From contig CAJXIL010000005.1 in NCBI GenBank assembly GCA_913054455.1, positions 1 to 53,189 of the forward strand: DNA of 53,189 bases, written 5' to 3'. This stretch comes from an uncultured Roseobacter sp. (lineage in GTDB: Bacteria; Pseudomonadota; Alphaproteobacteria; Rhodobacterales; Rhodobacteraceae). The notes under the pieces are model-generated. The model was not told the origin of the DNA, made no database searches, and saw only the letters and a list, made by a program, of their open reading frames with translations. Both the position numbers and the translations under genes were made by a program. Positions within the stretch are counted from its first letter, which is position 1; each line of letters begins with the position of its first letter. This document shows positions 42,409 through 51,693 of the stretch, piece after piece.

Positions 42409-44550
42409 ATGAAAAATATCCCCTTTAGCGAACAAGCCCATACTGCGGCTCCTGTTCCGGCAAGACCTTCTCCAGAAATGGAGGAGGATGTTATCGATTT
42501 TGGCCAACTGGTCTCGACACTCTGGCGCGGGAAGTGGGTCATCGGGCTGGTCACTACACTGGCCATCCTGGCGGGTGGCTATTATGCCTATGTTGCGGCC
42601 ACACCGCTTTACACGTCTTCTTCGGTAGTGATGCTGGAAACCGACCAGAAAAGCGTTGTCGATCTTGAAAGTGTGGTTGGCGGGCTAACTGGCGACAGCA
42701 CGGAAGTGAATTCGGAGCTTGAGGTTCTGAAGTCTCGCGGTCTCATGGGGAAGGTGGTTGATGAGCTGGATCTGATTTCAGATGCGGAGTTCAACGGTGA
42801 GCTTCGAGATGCATCGGTTGTTGGGAAACTAAAAACCTCCATCAAGTCCGCCTTAGGCTTGTCGAAGGAACCTACTGTTGTTTCTGCTGATCTGCAGGAA
42901 AAACTGACGCGTGATAGTGTTATTACTGCCCTGCTTGAGCGCGTTTCTGTACGTAATGTACCGCAGAGTCTGGTTTTTCAGGTTTCGGTGACCTCTGAGA
43001 TGTCTACAAAATCGGCTTTGATCGCAGATACCATTGTCGACCTCTACATTCTTAATCAAATCGAGGTGAAGTTTGACGCAACTGAACAGGCGACCACTTG
43101 GTTGACCGATCGTGTCGCGGAATTGCAGGTCCAACTGGAAACGGCTGAGGCGAAAGTTGCTGAATTCAACGGCGCCACGGCGCTGATTTCGCAGGAAGTT
43201 TTGCAGGCGCAAGAGGTACAGCTCAAAGATCTACGCGAACGAATTCTGCTTGCTAACACGGCTAAAGAGACCACTACTGCGCGCCTCAATGAGTTGACCA
43301 ATGCTCAGGGGCGTGAAGCCCAGGCAGAGGTAACTGGCGATCCGCAACTAAAGCGGTTGTTGCGCCAGATCGCCGACCAACCTGCTGCAGGAGAGGCTTT
43401 TGACACCATTTTTCAGCGCCTACTGGCGCGTTCCGGACTGGAGGCCAGTCGGGCGGCGCAACAAGTGGTGTCTCTGGAAAATTCTGCGCAGGAACTCTCT
43501 GAGCAAGTTGCCAAACAAAATGTTGATCTGATTACCCTGCAACAGCTGACCCGTGAGTCTGAAGCAATCCGGTTGCTCTATGAGTATTTCCTGACCCGAT
43601 TGAAAGAAACATCAGCCCAAGAGGGGATCCAGAAAGCGGATAGCCGGAAGCTGTCGCAAGCTGTTGTGCCTGTGGACCCCTCGGAGCCGAAAAAGTCTCT
43701 GGTTCTCGCGATGAGCGGTATTTTGGGTATCATGATCGGGTCTGGTCTTATCCTTCTTTTGGAAGTGCGTCGTAGTGGATTTCGGTCTAGCAAGGAGCTT
43801 GAGCACAAAACTGGCTATAGCGTGTTGGGGCAAATTCCAACGTTCCCTGCAAAGGGACGGCGTAGTGTTTTGCAGTATTTGGCAGATAAGCCATCGTCTG
43901 CAACAGCCGAAGCAGTGCGAAACTTACGAACCTCCATTATGCTGTCAAATGTGGATACACCCCCCAAGGTGGTTGTCTTGACCTCTTCCTTGCCGGGAGA
44001 AGGGAAGACAACAAATTCACTTGCTTTGGCGCAAAACTTCACCGGGGTCGGCAAGAAGGTGCTTTTGATCGAGGGCGATCTGCGGCGTCTCACATTGACC
44101 GCCCAGCTGCAAAGCAAGCCGAAAAATGGAATTGTGTCGGTCTTGAGCGGTGAAACACCTGTTCAACAAGCGGTCTCTCGGGATGATCTGATCGGTTGCG
44201 ATGTTTTGGCGGGTGAAAGAACCACAACGAATGCTGCTGACCTTTTTGCTTCGGAAAAATTCCGTGACCTCCTTGAGGAGCTGCGTGGTCTCTATGATGT
44301 TATCTTGATTGATACGCCGCCTGTTCTATTGGTGTCTGACGCTCGTTTGATTTCCCGTCATGCCGATGCTGCCCTTCTAACGGTTAAATGGGATTCGACG
44401 TCTGATGGGGATGTTATGGAATCCCTTCGCCTGTTCCACACCGACAGTTTGCGGTTGTCGGGCCTGGTCTTGGGGCAGATCAATGCACGCAAGATGAAAT
44501 CTTACGGATATAGCTACGGGAACTATGGGAACACATACTACTCAAACTAG
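42409..44550 (+). CDS. Polysaccharide co-polymerase / BY-type tyrosine kinase (Wzc/ExoP-like)
   Basis: A 713-residue inner-membrane protein that controls chain length and export. Transmembrane helices lie at about 43-64 and 427-450, with a periplasmic Wzz and coiled-coil region between ([14 protein letters not shown]). The cytoplasmic kinase domain has Walker [11 protein letters not shown] near 523-532, the Walker A' region LLIEGDLRR and Walker B VILIDTPP near 630-637. The C-terminus is a tyrosine cluster ([14 protein letters not shown]), the autophosphorylation tail. The stop TAG is part of the CTAG target of the IS481-family element that follows; the original stop is kept. Confidence 0.93.
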   Translation: MKNIPFSEQAHTAAPVPARPSPEMEEDVIDFGQLVSTLWRGKWVIGLVTTLAILAGGYYAYVAATPLYTSSSVVMLETDQKSVVDLESVVGGLTGDSTEVNSELEVLKSRGLMGKVVDELDLISDAEFNGELRDASVVGKLKTSIKSALGLSKEPTVVSADLQEKLTRDSVITALLERVSVRNVPQSLVFQVSVTSEMSTKSALIADTIVDLYILNQIEVKFDATEQATTWLTDRVAELQVQLETAEAKVAEFNGATALISQEVLQAQEVQLKDLRERILLANTAKETTTARLNELTNAQGREAQAEVTGDPQLKRLLRQIADQPAAGEAFDTIFQRLLARSGLEASRAAQQVVSLENSAQELSEQVAKQNVDLITLQQLTRESEAIRLLYEYFLTRLKETSAQEGIQKADSRKLSQAVVPVDPSEPKKSLVLAMSGILGIMIGSGLILLLEVRRSGFRSSKELEHKTGYSVLGQIPTFPAKGRRSVLQYLADKPSSATAEAVRNLRTSIMLSNVDTPPKVVVLTSSLPGEGKTTNSLALAQNFTGVGKKVLLIEGDLRRLTLTAQLQSKPKNGIVSVLSGETPVQQAVSRDDLIGCDVLAGERTTTNAADLFASEKFRDLLEELRGLYDVILIDTPPVLLVSDARLISRHADAALLTVKWDSTSDGDVMESLRLFHTDSLRLSGLVLGQINARKMKSYGYSYGNYGNTYYSN

Positions 44551-45536
44551 GTGTTCAGTCCCGGCATCTGGTGGATCGGATCGATTATGAATCGATCTGG
44601 CTCTGAAGTCCAGATTTTGCAGATGTACTCGTAGGGCGTGAGGCCGCTGAGAGTTTTGAGTCTGCGGGCAAAGTTGTAGGCAGCCATGAAGTCGCCGAGA
44701 TGTGTTCGTAACTGATCGTGGCTGTCGTAGTGGTATCGCTTCACTGTCGCCTCTTTGATCGTGCGGTTCATCCGCTCGACCTGGCCATTGGTCCACGGGT
44801 GGTTCGGTTTGGTCAGGCGATGCTCGATCCCGTTGGCCTCACAGATCATGTCGAAGCGCATCTGCCGGGAGTATACTCTGTTCCGGTTTCGGGGCTGTTC
44901 GGCGAACTGGATGCCGTTATCGGTCAGGATCGTATGGATGCGATAAGGGACCGCCTTGAGCAAATGTTCGAGGAACTCCCACGCGGTCTTGCGATCTGCC
45001 TTGTCGACGAGGTGGGTGACTGCAAACTTACTGGTCCAGTCAATGCCGACGAAAAGATACAGCTTGCCCTCCGCAGTCTGCACCTCGGCAATATCGATAT
45101 GAAAAAAGCCGATGGGGTAGCGCTTGAACTTCTGCCGCTTAGGCTTGTCGCCCTCGACATCCGGCAAGCGCGAGATGCCATGTCGCTGAAGGCACCGATG
45201 CAGCGCTGACCGTGTCAGTTGCGGGATCGAGGGCTGGAGCGCATAGAGGCAATCATCCAACGGCAGTAGCGTATACCGCCGAAATGCGACGATCATGGCC
45301 TCCTCGGCTTGGCTGAGAATGGTTGAGCGAGGCTCTTTTGGCCCTGCTTTGCGATCCTCAACGGTCTCGCGCTTTCGCCACTTGGCAACAGTTTTCGGGT
45401 TGATCCCGAGTTCCTTGCGATCGCTGTATTGCTGCTCTGTCAGCGTGCGTGGTCGTGGCGCTCCCGTGACGAACTTGTCCCATAGTGCTTCCTTCCATTC
45501 CAAAGAACAGATCGCACCATCAAACCATGGGATCAA
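44547..45536 (-). CDS. IS481-family transposase
   Basis: A 329-residue DDE transposase. An N-terminal helix-turn-helix ([15 protein letters not shown]) precedes the catalytic core: [22 protein letters not shown] and [16 protein letters not shown] with the last Glu. The start is TTG at 45536 inside the terminal repeat, the only one that keeps the helix-turn-helix. The stop TAG (44547-44549) is supplied by the target-site copy outside the element. The frame is intact, so the copy may be active. Confidence 0.9.
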   Translation of the reverse strand: MIPWFDGAICSLEWKEALWDKFVTGAPRPRTLTEQQYSDRKELGINPKTVAKWRKRETVEDRKAGPKEPRSTILSQAEEAMIVAFRRYTLLPLDDCLYALQPSIPQLTRSALHRCLQRHGISRLPDVEGDKPKRQKFKRYPIGFFHIDIAEVQTAEGKLYLFVGIDWTSKFAVTHLVDKADRKTAWEFLEHLLKAVPYRIHTILTDNGIQFAEQPRNRNRVYSRQMRFDMICEANGIEHRLTKPNHPWTNGQVERMNRTIKEATVKRYHYDSHDQLRTHLGDFMAAYNFARRLKTLSGLTPYEYICKIWTSEPDRFIIDPIHQMPGLNT

Positions 45537-45540
45537 ACAC
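44551..45540 (-). mobile_element. IS481-family insertion sequence, 990 bp, complete
   Basis: Terminal inverted repeats are GTGTTCAGTCCC (44551-44562) and GGGATCAAACAC (45529-45540), nine of twelve matching. The flanks are CTAG on both sides (44547-44550, 45541-45544), the target duplication. IS481 of Bordetella is known to prefer CTAG-centred targets. Removing the element and one CTAG restores the wzc stop, followed by the hairpin at 45549-45564. Confidence 0.85.
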
Positions 45541-45548
45541 CTAGATTG

Positions 45549-45564
45549 AGGGTTGGATAACCCT
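45549..45564 (+). terminator. Displaced wzc terminator hairpin
   Basis: AGGGTT, loop GGAT and AACCCT, then TT. In the sequence without the IS element it would lie about 5 bp after the wzc stop; now it is almost 1 kb away. Confidence 0.5.
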
Positions 45565-45592
45565 TTAAGACACCACTAGACGTACAAATAAA

Positions 45593-45613
45593 GGCGCGCC
45601 CGACTGGCGCGCC
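45593..45613 (-). terminator. Terminator of the GfcA-like gene
   Basis: GGCGCGCC, a 5-nt loop and GGCGCGCC form an 8-bp GC stem which on the minus strand runs into TTTATTTG. It lies 33 bp beyond the stop of the small secreted protein. Confidence 0.7.
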
Positions 45614-45646
45614 CTTTGTTCTTGTATAGATTGAAGCTCTGACAAC

Positions 45647-45946
45647 TTAGTTTGTGCTGACAGTGCTCGTTGTCGAGGGAGTGGATCCCCCGCCCGCTGC
45701 GGCAGCAACACCAGCTGCTGCACCAAGTGCACCCAGTGCAGGACCTACAAGCGGTACAAAACCGGTTACGCCTTCGGCGGCAGCGGCTGCTGCAGCGTCA
45801 CCACCAAGGGCCGCAGGAACACATTCCTTGTCTTCATTGCCAGCCTGAGCGGCAGTTTCGTCGTCACATTTGTCATCATTGTTGGTGGCCTGCGCAGCCA
45901 CAGTCGTCGCGCTGAGCATAAGGGCCAAAATTGTAGCTCTGATCAT
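45647..45946 (-). CDS. Small secreted Ala/Gly-rich protein, GfcA/YjbE-like
   Basis: A 99-residue protein with a signal peptide (MIRATILALMLSATTVAAQA). An acidic part with two Cys (DDKCDDET, DKECVPA) leads into a low-complexity Ala/Gly segment and a Gly-Ser-Thr tail (AGGGSTPSTTSTVSTN). AGGAG precedes the ATG at 45946 by 7 nt. E. coli YjbE and GfcA are also short exported proteins ending in a Gly/Ser/Thr-rich tail and lie beside YjbF/YjbH; this gene is next to yjbH and yjbF too. Sequence identity is low, so the relation is an inference from form and context. Confidence 0.65.
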   Translation of the reverse strand: MIRATILALMLSATTVAAQATNNDDKCDDETAAQAGNEDKECVPAALGGDAAAAAAAEGVTGFVPLVGPALGALGAAAGVAAAAGGGSTPSTTSTVSTN

Positions 45947-45964
45947 ACCAATACTCCTAAACAT

Positions 45965-46274
45965 ATCTTACCTTAGCATAGCATCTCTGCATCCCACTTA
46001 GAATAACCCTGGTGTAACAAATCATGATTTCATCGAAAGAATAGATGGATTTAGGGGCGAAAAACTGCCCAATCCGTGAGCGGTTTCAGCCATTGCATTA
46101 CATTTAGGCAGCAATATATCGGCCGGAGATTTTGGGGAGCAATTTTTTGCCGGTTGCACAGAATCACATGGTGCAAAAAGGGCCCATTAGAGGGTCTAGT
46201 TCGTAGATTCTGGGCGACAGAGTGCCTGCGCTCATCTACTAAAGGCTTAAGTAATTTTTCAAAGACTAGATCCT
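45965..46274. promoter_or_regulatory. Divergent region, GfcA-like gene / yjbH-yjbF-wza
   Basis: A 310-bp AT-rich gap between divergent polysaccharide genes. It includes T-rich runs (GCAATTTTTTGCC near 46140-46152, itself a near palindrome) and no open frame that I would support. It must hold promoters for both sides; the yjbH start has only a weak ribosome-binding site. Confidence 0.4.
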
Positions 46275-48404
46275 GTGTCATCTTTCACTTCCAAATACCT
46301 CGCGAGCCTATGTGTGTTCGCATTTGCGTCCAGTTTGACACCGGCCGCAGCCCAAACCGTTTCCAACTATGGTACGCCTGGTCTGCTTGAAACGCCGACT
46401 GCTGAAATGTTTGAGGATGGTGCTCTTGTCTTTACAGGAGGAGTTTTGAACCATTCTCTCCGCACGACGATGACATTTCAAATGCTGCCTTGGGTGCATG
46501 GCAGCTTCCGGTATGGCGCAATTAGCGGTTATTTCCCGGGCCGCGTGGTCGGGGGAGAAACGCTTTATGACCGCAGTTTTGACGTTCACTTCTTGCTCCG
46601 AAAAGAAAGCAGGACAGCGCCCGCTGTCACGGTTGGTTTGAGGGACTTTGGCGGTACAGGTATCTATGCTTCTGAGTATGTGGTGGCGACCAAAACGTTT
46701 CGGGACCGTTTGAAAGTGACTGGCGGGATCGGCTGGGGGAGGATGGCCGGGCGTGGTAGCTTTAGCAATCCACTCGGCCTGTTTTTTGACCGCTTCAAAA
46801 AACGACCGACCTCGGGAGCCGGCGGCATTGGTGCGACGGGCCAATTGGACTTCGGCAATTGGTTTCGCGGAGATGCGGCTTTCTTTGGAGGTTTCAGCTG
46901 GCAACACAGTGATCGGCTGACGCTGATGGCTGAATACTCTCCTGACCTGTATTCTTCTGAAAGCGGGCGGAATGGATTTGAGGTACGGTCGCCCCTGAAT
47001 TTTGGGGCTCAGTACAAGTTCAAAAACGGTGGAAGACTGACAGCGTCTTATCTATATGGCTCCACTCTTGGTGTTAGCTACACGTATTTCATCGATCCTC
47101 GACAAAGTGTTGCTCCAGGTGGGCAGGGAGATTCACCGCCGCCTCTGTTGCCTATTGATCGTGTCGCCCTTGCCAGTTGGAACCTGAGGGACGATCCTAA
47201 ATCCTCTGATCACACGAAAACTGTTTTACAGCAGAAGCTTGAAGAGCAAGGGTTACGACTGGTCTCTTTGGAGACACGCGGCACCTCTGTCAATGTAACA
47301 GTTGAGAATGCCAAGTACGGGCAGTCAGCCCAAGCCATTGGTCGTACCGCACGTGTTCTGGCCAATACTCAGGGAGCAAAGGTAGAGAACTTTGATATCT
47401 CATTGGCAAGCAATGGGGTTTCGCTCAGTCGGGTGCGGATTAACCGTGCGGATCTTTATGAATTGGAGCATGATCCAGATGGAAGCTGGCGCAGTTTTGC
47501 CCGTGCCGAGGTTTCTAACGCGATCCCTCTCGTGGAAGGCCAGCTGGTGGACGGGGCCTTCCCTAATTTCAGCTACCGATTTGGCCCATACTTCCAAGCC
47601 TCGTTCTTTGACCCCGATTCACCGTTTCGATTCGAGGTTGGGGCAACCCTAGGGGTGGATTATACGCTGCGCCCTGGGCTTACTTTCTCTGGCTCACTGC
47701 GCCAACCTGTGGCTGGTAACCTAGGGGATGCTACACGGGTATCCAATTCGGTTCTGCCAAAGGTCCGTTCAGACTGGGGTCGTTATGCCAAGGAATCCGA
47801 TCTGCGGATCGAGCATCTAACAGCCGAACATATCTGGCAGCCTGGCAAAGACCTCTATGCACGTGCGACCTTTGGATATTTGGAATCCATGTATGGCGGT
47901 CTGTCGGCTGAGTTGTTGTGGTTCCCGATCAATAGCCGCATCGCCCTGGGCGGGGAGCTAAACTATGTCAAACAGCGCGACTTTGATGTGCTTTTTGGGT
48001 TCCAGGACTATTCCATCGCTACCGGTCACATCTCGGCTTACTATGATATGCCCGGCGAATACCATGCTCAGCTGGACGTGGGGCGCTATCTCGCTGGTGA
48101 CTACGGGGCGACCTTCACCTTGGATCGAGAATTTAACAATGGATTCAAAGTTGGCGCGTTCTTTACCCTCACGGACGTTGGGTTTAGCGATTTTGGCGAG
48201 GGCTCCTTTGATAAGGGGATCAAGATTGAGTTCCCGGTTTCTTGGCTGACTGGGCGCCCTTCGCGCAACAAATTGGGGCAAGTGATCCGGCCTGTTCTGC
48301 GTGACGGTGGCGCACGGTTGAATGTGCGCAACCGCCTCTATGGCTTCACCCGCGAAGCGCGCAGCCAGCAGCTGGCCAAAGGCTGGGGACGGTTCTTGCG
48401 ATGA
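46275..48404 (+). CDS. yjbH: YjbH-family outer-membrane exopolysaccharide protein
   Basis: A 709-residue protein with a signal peptide (residues 1-27, ending PAAAQ) and beta-rich alternating sequence throughout, ending in an aromatic-rich C-terminal region, as expected for an outer-membrane barrel. NYGTPGLLETPTAEMFEDG is the conserved YjbH opening, and VGLRDFGGTGIYASEYVVA follows. YjbH/GfcD takes part in secretion of capsule or exopolysaccharide. The start GTG at 46275 is chosen because the signal peptide begins there. It overlaps yjbF as ATGA. Confidence 0.88.
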   Translation: MSSFTSKYLASLCVFAFASSLTPAAAQTVSNYGTPGLLETPTAEMFEDGALVFTGGVLNHSLRTTMTFQMLPWVHGSFRYGAISGYFPGRVVGGETLYDRSFDVHFLLRKESRTAPAVTVGLRDFGGTGIYASEYVVATKTFRDRLKVTGGIGWGRMAGRGSFSNPLGLFFDRFKKRPTSGAGGIGATGQLDFGNWFRGDAAFFGGFSWQHSDRLTLMAEYSPDLYSSESGRNGFEVRSPLNFGAQYKFKNGGRLTASYLYGSTLGVSYTYFIDPRQSVAPGGQGDSPPPLLPIDRVALASWNLRDDPKSSDHTKTVLQQKLEEQGLRLVSLETRGTSVNVTVENAKYGQSAQAIGRTARVLANTQGAKVENFDISLASNGVSLSRVRINRADLYELEHDPDGSWRSFARAEVSNAIPLVEGQLVDGAFPNFSYRFGPYFQASFFDPDSPFRFEVGATLGVDYTLRPGLTFSGSLRQPVAGNLGDATRVSNSVLPKVRSDWGRYAKESDLRIEHLTAEHIWQPGKDLYARATFGYLESMYGGLSAELLWFPINSRIALGGELNYVKQRDFDVLFGFQDYSIATGHISAYYDMPGEYHAQLDVGRYLAGDYGATFTLDREFNNGFKVGAFFTLTDVGFSDFGEGSFDKGIKIEFPVSWLTGRPSRNKLGQVIRPVLRDGGARLNVRNRLYGFTREARSQQLAKGWGRFLR

Positions 48405-49039
48405 AACGCCTTCTCTCACCTTTCGTTTTGCTTATAGCTCTTGGGGCCTGTGGTGATGCTCAGGATGATGTGGCGCTGCTGCGCAGCACTCTGAATCCGG
48501 ATGCGCCGCGCTTTCATCCCCGCGCCAATGCCTTGGCCTCTGTCCGGCCCATTCCACCGAGATTGGAAGTTGCTTTTCCGACCCGTGACCTTTCCGGTGT
48601 GATGCTGCTGGAAACCTCCCGCGCAGGCACAGAGACCTGGCTCACCGCGGATGGGGCGACCATCACATTGCAAGGGGGCATGCTGACCTCAGCCAAAGGC
48701 TTTGGCTCAGGTCTCGCGGCCTCGGACATCAGCCAAAGCCTGGCGCTCTTACAAGCGGGCCGAGCGGGCGAGGTAGAGCGGTTTCACAGTTTTCTGAACG
48801 GCAACGATGAGATCGAACTTCATGCTTATCGGTGTGTGATCACTGCGGAGGGGCGTGAGCAAATCTTTGTTCAGGGTCTGGCCATACCGGTGTCAAAGAT
48901 GCAGGAAGATTGTTTTGGTGCTGATCAGGCTTTTAGCAACAGCTACTGGCTGAGGCCAAATACAAATGAAATTGTCCAATCCTCTCAGTGGACTGGTGAC
49001 TTTCTTGGCAACCTCTTTATGAAGAGAGTACCAGAATGA
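48401..49039 (+). CDS. yjbF: YjbF/GfcB-family lipoprotein
   Basis: A 212-residue lipoprotein (signal residues 1-16, lipobox LGAC, Cys17). The body reads AFPTRDLSGVMLLETSRAG and WLTADGATITLQGGMLTSAKGFG with later YRCVITAEGREQI, the order found in YjbF/GfcB. It overlaps yjbH and wza as ATGA on both sides, so yjbH-yjbF-wza is one coupled operon. No YjbG/GfcC gene is present, in contrast with the E. coli set. Confidence 0.85.
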   Translation: MKRLLSPFVLLIALGACGDAQDDVALLRSTLNPDAPRFHPRANALASVRPIPPRLEVAFPTRDLSGVMLLETSRAGTETWLTADGATITLQGGMLTSAKGFGSGLAASDISQSLALLQAGRAGEVERFHSFLNGNDEIELHAYRCVITAEGREQIFVQGLAIPVSKMQEDCFGADQAFSNSYWLRPNTNEIVQSSQWTGDFLGNLFMKRVPE

Positions 49040-50448
49040 GTAAGAATTATTTAGCGATCGGAGGCTGCATCGTGCGCCCATTGACCCTAGCTCTCAGCGC
49101 CTTTGCTTTGGCCGGAACCCTGGCAGGATGTTCCACCATCTACCGCAGCCCCTCTGTTTCTGCTGGTGTCTCTGACACTGGCAAAGTCCGCGTGGTGGCG
49201 ATGACCCCGGAAACGGTTTTGGTTGCCAACCGGTCTGCCTATCAGCCCCAGACCCTGCCAGCTGTCTTTGGCCTGTCGGCGGGATCCGGTGCAGGTGCTT
49301 CACCGCGGGGTCTGGGCGCGTTGCCCGATGCACCCTCGACGCAAGAGGGCGCGCGCAGTGCCCTGCGCCTTGATCCGCCCCCCGCGGTGAATACCGGCCC
49401 CTATACCATTGGCGTTGGGGATGTTGTGGTGCTGTCCACGCCATCGACCCAGGGCACGGTGGGTGAGTTGACCGGTCTTTTGGCCGCTCAAAACAGCCGC
49501 AATGGCTACACCGTGCAGGATGACGGGTCGATCAATATCCCCGATGTGGGCCGGGTGCGGCTCGCCGGTCTCACGGTCGACGAGGGCGAAGCGCTGTTGT
49601 TCCAGCGCTTGGTTGAAAACCAGCTGGATCCAACTTTTAGCCTGGAAGTCTCCGAATTCAACTCCCGCCGCGTCTCCGTGGGCGGTGCTGTAGGTCAACC
49701 CGGCGTTCTGCCGATCACACTGACGCCGCTGACCCTTGGCGAAGCCATTGCGGCAGCAGGATCAGTTTCCGTTAGCGATATTGATGTGAGCTCAGTCCGC
49801 ATCTACCGCGACGGCAATATGTATCAGATCCCACTGGAGGATCTCTATTCCCGCTCTGATTTGCAAAACCTGCGCCTGGTGGCTGGGGATTCTGTCTTTG
49901 TCGATGCGGATTACGACCTCAACCGGGCTGAGCGCTTCTTTGCTCAACAGATCCAGTTGAAACAGACAACTGTTGCAGGCCGTCAAATTGCGTTGGGTGA
50001 GCTGACCACCGCGGTGTCTCTGCGCCGTGCTGAATTGAACGAGCGGCGGGATAACTTTTTGAAAACACTGGAGCTCGACGCGGTTGATCGTGGCTACGTC
50101 TACTTGAGCGGTGAAGTGCGCACCCAGGGCCGTTTCACTCTGCCCTTCAATCGTAAGGTTGTCCTGGCGGATGCGCTGTTTGATACAGGCGGGGGTATCG
50201 CCAAGAAAACCGGCGATGCCTCAGAAGTTTACGTATTGCGTGCTTCATCTGATGTGCGTGAATTTGGTGCCGTGACCGCTTGGCACCTGGATATCCGCAA
50301 TGCGGCGAACCTCGCGATGTCCTCTAGGTTCGAGCTGCGGCCTGATGATATTGTGTTTATTGCCGAGAACCCTGTAACGCGTTGGGGCCGTGTTGTTGAT
50401 CAGATTACACCTTCGTTAATTACCGCACCGATAAATGCGCTTGATTGA
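49036..50448 (+). CDS. wza: Outer-membrane polysaccharide export protein (Wza type)
   Basis: A 470-residue lipoprotein that forms the export channel. The signal ends LAGC; the Poly_export domain (GPYTIGVGDVVVLS, YTVQDDGSINIPDVGRVRLA) covers about residues 115-210, and SLBB-type repeats follow (RVSVGGAVGQPGVLPIT; YVYLSGEVRTQGRFTLPFN). The ATG at 49036 overlaps yjbF; a GTG at 49072 with GGAGG upstream gives the more usual lipoprotein start and may be the true one. The end (PSLITAPINALD) abuts foreign IS DNA, so a few C-terminal residues may be altered. Confidence 0.9.
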   Translation: MSKNYLAIGGCIVRPLTLALSAFALAGTLAGCSTIYRSPSVSAGVSDTGKVRVVAMTPETVLVANRSAYQPQTLPAVFGLSAGSGAGASPRGLGALPDAPSTQEGARSALRLDPPPAVNTGPYTIGVGDVVVLSTPSTQGTVGELTGLLAAQNSRNGYTVQDDGSINIPDVGRVRLAGLTVDEGEALLFQRLVENQLDPTFSLEVSEFNSRRVSVGGAVGQPGVLPITLTPLTLGEAIAAAGSVSVSDIDVSSVRIYRDGNMYQIPLEDLYSRSDLQNLRLVAGDSVFVDADYDLNRAERFFAQQIQLKQTTVAGRQIALGELTTAVSLRRAELNERRDNFLKTLELDAVDRGYVYLSGEVRTQGRFTLPFNRKVVLADALFDTGGGIAKKTGDASEVYVLRASSDVREFGAVTAWHLDIRNAANLAMSSRFELRPDDIVFIAENPVTRWGRVVDQITPSLITAPINALD

Positions 50449-50453
50449 TCTGT

Positions 50454-50627
50454 TTGCACCACCCAGCCGACTATGCGCCGCGACAACAGGTCGATGACCG
50501 TGCACAGATATGCAAAACCCTCATGTGTGCGAAGATAAGTGATATCCGTGACCCAAGCGCGATGTGACGCATCGACGATGAACTGCCGATCCAGCGTGTT
50601 GTCCACGGCGACGGACGTTTTGCTGCC
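50454..50627 (-). mobile_element. Fragment of a second IS3-family element (transposase piece)
   Basis: The minus frame encodes DRQFIVDASHRAWVTDITYL and THEGFAYLCTVIDLLSRRIV, the start of the DDE core of a different IS3-type transposase. Only the first catalytic Asp region is present. It is joined in frame to the truncated orfB at about 50627 and ends at about 50454, a few bases from the wza stop. Confidence 0.7.
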
Positions 50628-51333
50628 ATAAACGCATTCGTATTTCAGCGACCGCCACAGTCGTTCGACAAAGATATTGTCGAGGAACCGGCCTTTGCCG
50701 TCCATTGAGATGCGGATGCCGGATCGACGCAGGCGGTCGGTCCAAGCAAATGACGTGAACTGGCTGCCCTGATCCGTATTCATGATCTCGGGTGGGCCGA
50801 ACTTGTGGATTGCTTCATTCAAGGCATCAACACAGAACTCGGCTTCCAGCGTGTTTGAGATACGCCACGCCAGCACCTTGCGCGTGTGCCAGTCCATGAT
50901 GGCGACCAAATATAAAAACCCACGCCGCATCGGCAGGTAGGTGATGTCGGCGCACCAAACTTGGTTGGGCGGATCCACGCGCAAGCCGCGCAACAGATAA
51001 GGGTAAATCTTGTGACCCTTCGCTGCCTTGCTGGTGTTGGGTTTTTGATAGATCGGCATGAGGCCCATCAGCCGCATCAGGCGTCTGATCCGCTTCTCAT
51101 TGACGAGGTGGTCGTCATTGCGAAGGTGCCATGTCATCTGACGCTCGCCGTAAAAACGGCGTTTCCAGGAACTGCTTGTCGATCAGGCGCATCAGATTGA
51201 GGTTCATCTCACTTTCGCCCTTCGGCTCATAGTAGAACGAGGACCGCGAGATCGACAGCAGCGAACATTGCTTGCTGACTGACAGACCTTTTAGGCTCGG
51301 CTCAATCATCTTGCGCCTCACTTGCCGGTCCAA
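50628..51333 (-). pseudogene. IS3-family orfB transposase, frameshifted and truncated
   Basis: The N-terminal part (51115-51333) reads SKQCSLLSISRSSFYYEPKG, and the rest continues in another frame from 51137 (MTWHLRNDDHLVNEKRIRRL). The shift lies in the five-A run at 51152-51156: with one base fewer, the text becomes ETPFYGERQMTWHLR, the normal family sequence. The catalytic blocks WCADITYL, NTDQGSQFTSF and DNIFVERLWRSLK are intact, but the C-terminus after YECVY is replaced by the second IS fragment. Confidence 0.8.
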
Positions 51334-51611
51334 GGTTTGAGCTTTCTGGCCAAAAAATCGTTGGCGACGGCCAACTCCCCAATCTTGGCGAGCAGGTCTT
51401 TGACCTGCTCCTCATCGACTTCCGGCGCTCTCCGGCTACCTCTTTCAAAGACACCCGACGCGCCTTCCAGTAACGTCCGTTTCCACTGGTGGATCATCGT
51501 GGGATGCACCGCAAATCGGCTTGCGAGCTGGCTGACCGTCTCTTCGCCTTTCAGCGCTTCCAACGCCACCTTGGCTTTGAATTCTGGATGATGTTGCTTC
51601 CGTTTCGACAT
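51318..51611 (-). CDS. IS3-family OrfA (transposase helix-turn-helix subunit)
   Basis: A 97-residue protein: EFKAKVALEALKGEETVSQL leads into the helix-turn-helix (FAVHPTMIHQWKRTLLEGAS), and the end (LLAKIGELAVANDFLARKL) is the leucine-zipper part. It overlaps orfB by 16 bp in another frame, the usual arrangement for programmed frameshifting in IS3 elements. The frame is intact although its partner is broken. Confidence 0.88.
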   Translation of the reverse strand: MSKRKQHHPEFKAKVALEALKGEETVSQLASRFAVHPTMIHQWKRTLLEGASGVFERGSRRAPEVDEEQVKDLLAKIGELAVANDFLARKLKPWTGK

Positions 51612-51693
51612 TCCTGATCTCCTTCGTGTTGAAGATCAGCAGACAACAAATAGCAGCTTACGTCAGTGTCCGAATTTCGGGGGGTAGCTCAGA

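Larger units (their letters stand above)
50628..51691 (-). mobile_element. IS3-family element, decayed, one end missing
   Basis: Contains orfA and a broken orfB. The upstream end is probably at 51691, where the minus strand reads TGAGCTACCCCCCGAAATT, a terminal-repeat-like sequence. The other end has been lost at the junction near 50627. It stands between wza and the sulfotransferase-like gene. Confidence 0.75.

Noticed and set aside
45654..45915. Plus-strand frames rich in Ala/Pro or Gln/His opposite the GfcA-like gene
   Set aside because: Mirror images of the low-complexity Ala/Gly coding region; the minus frame has signal peptide, ribosome-binding site and terminator.
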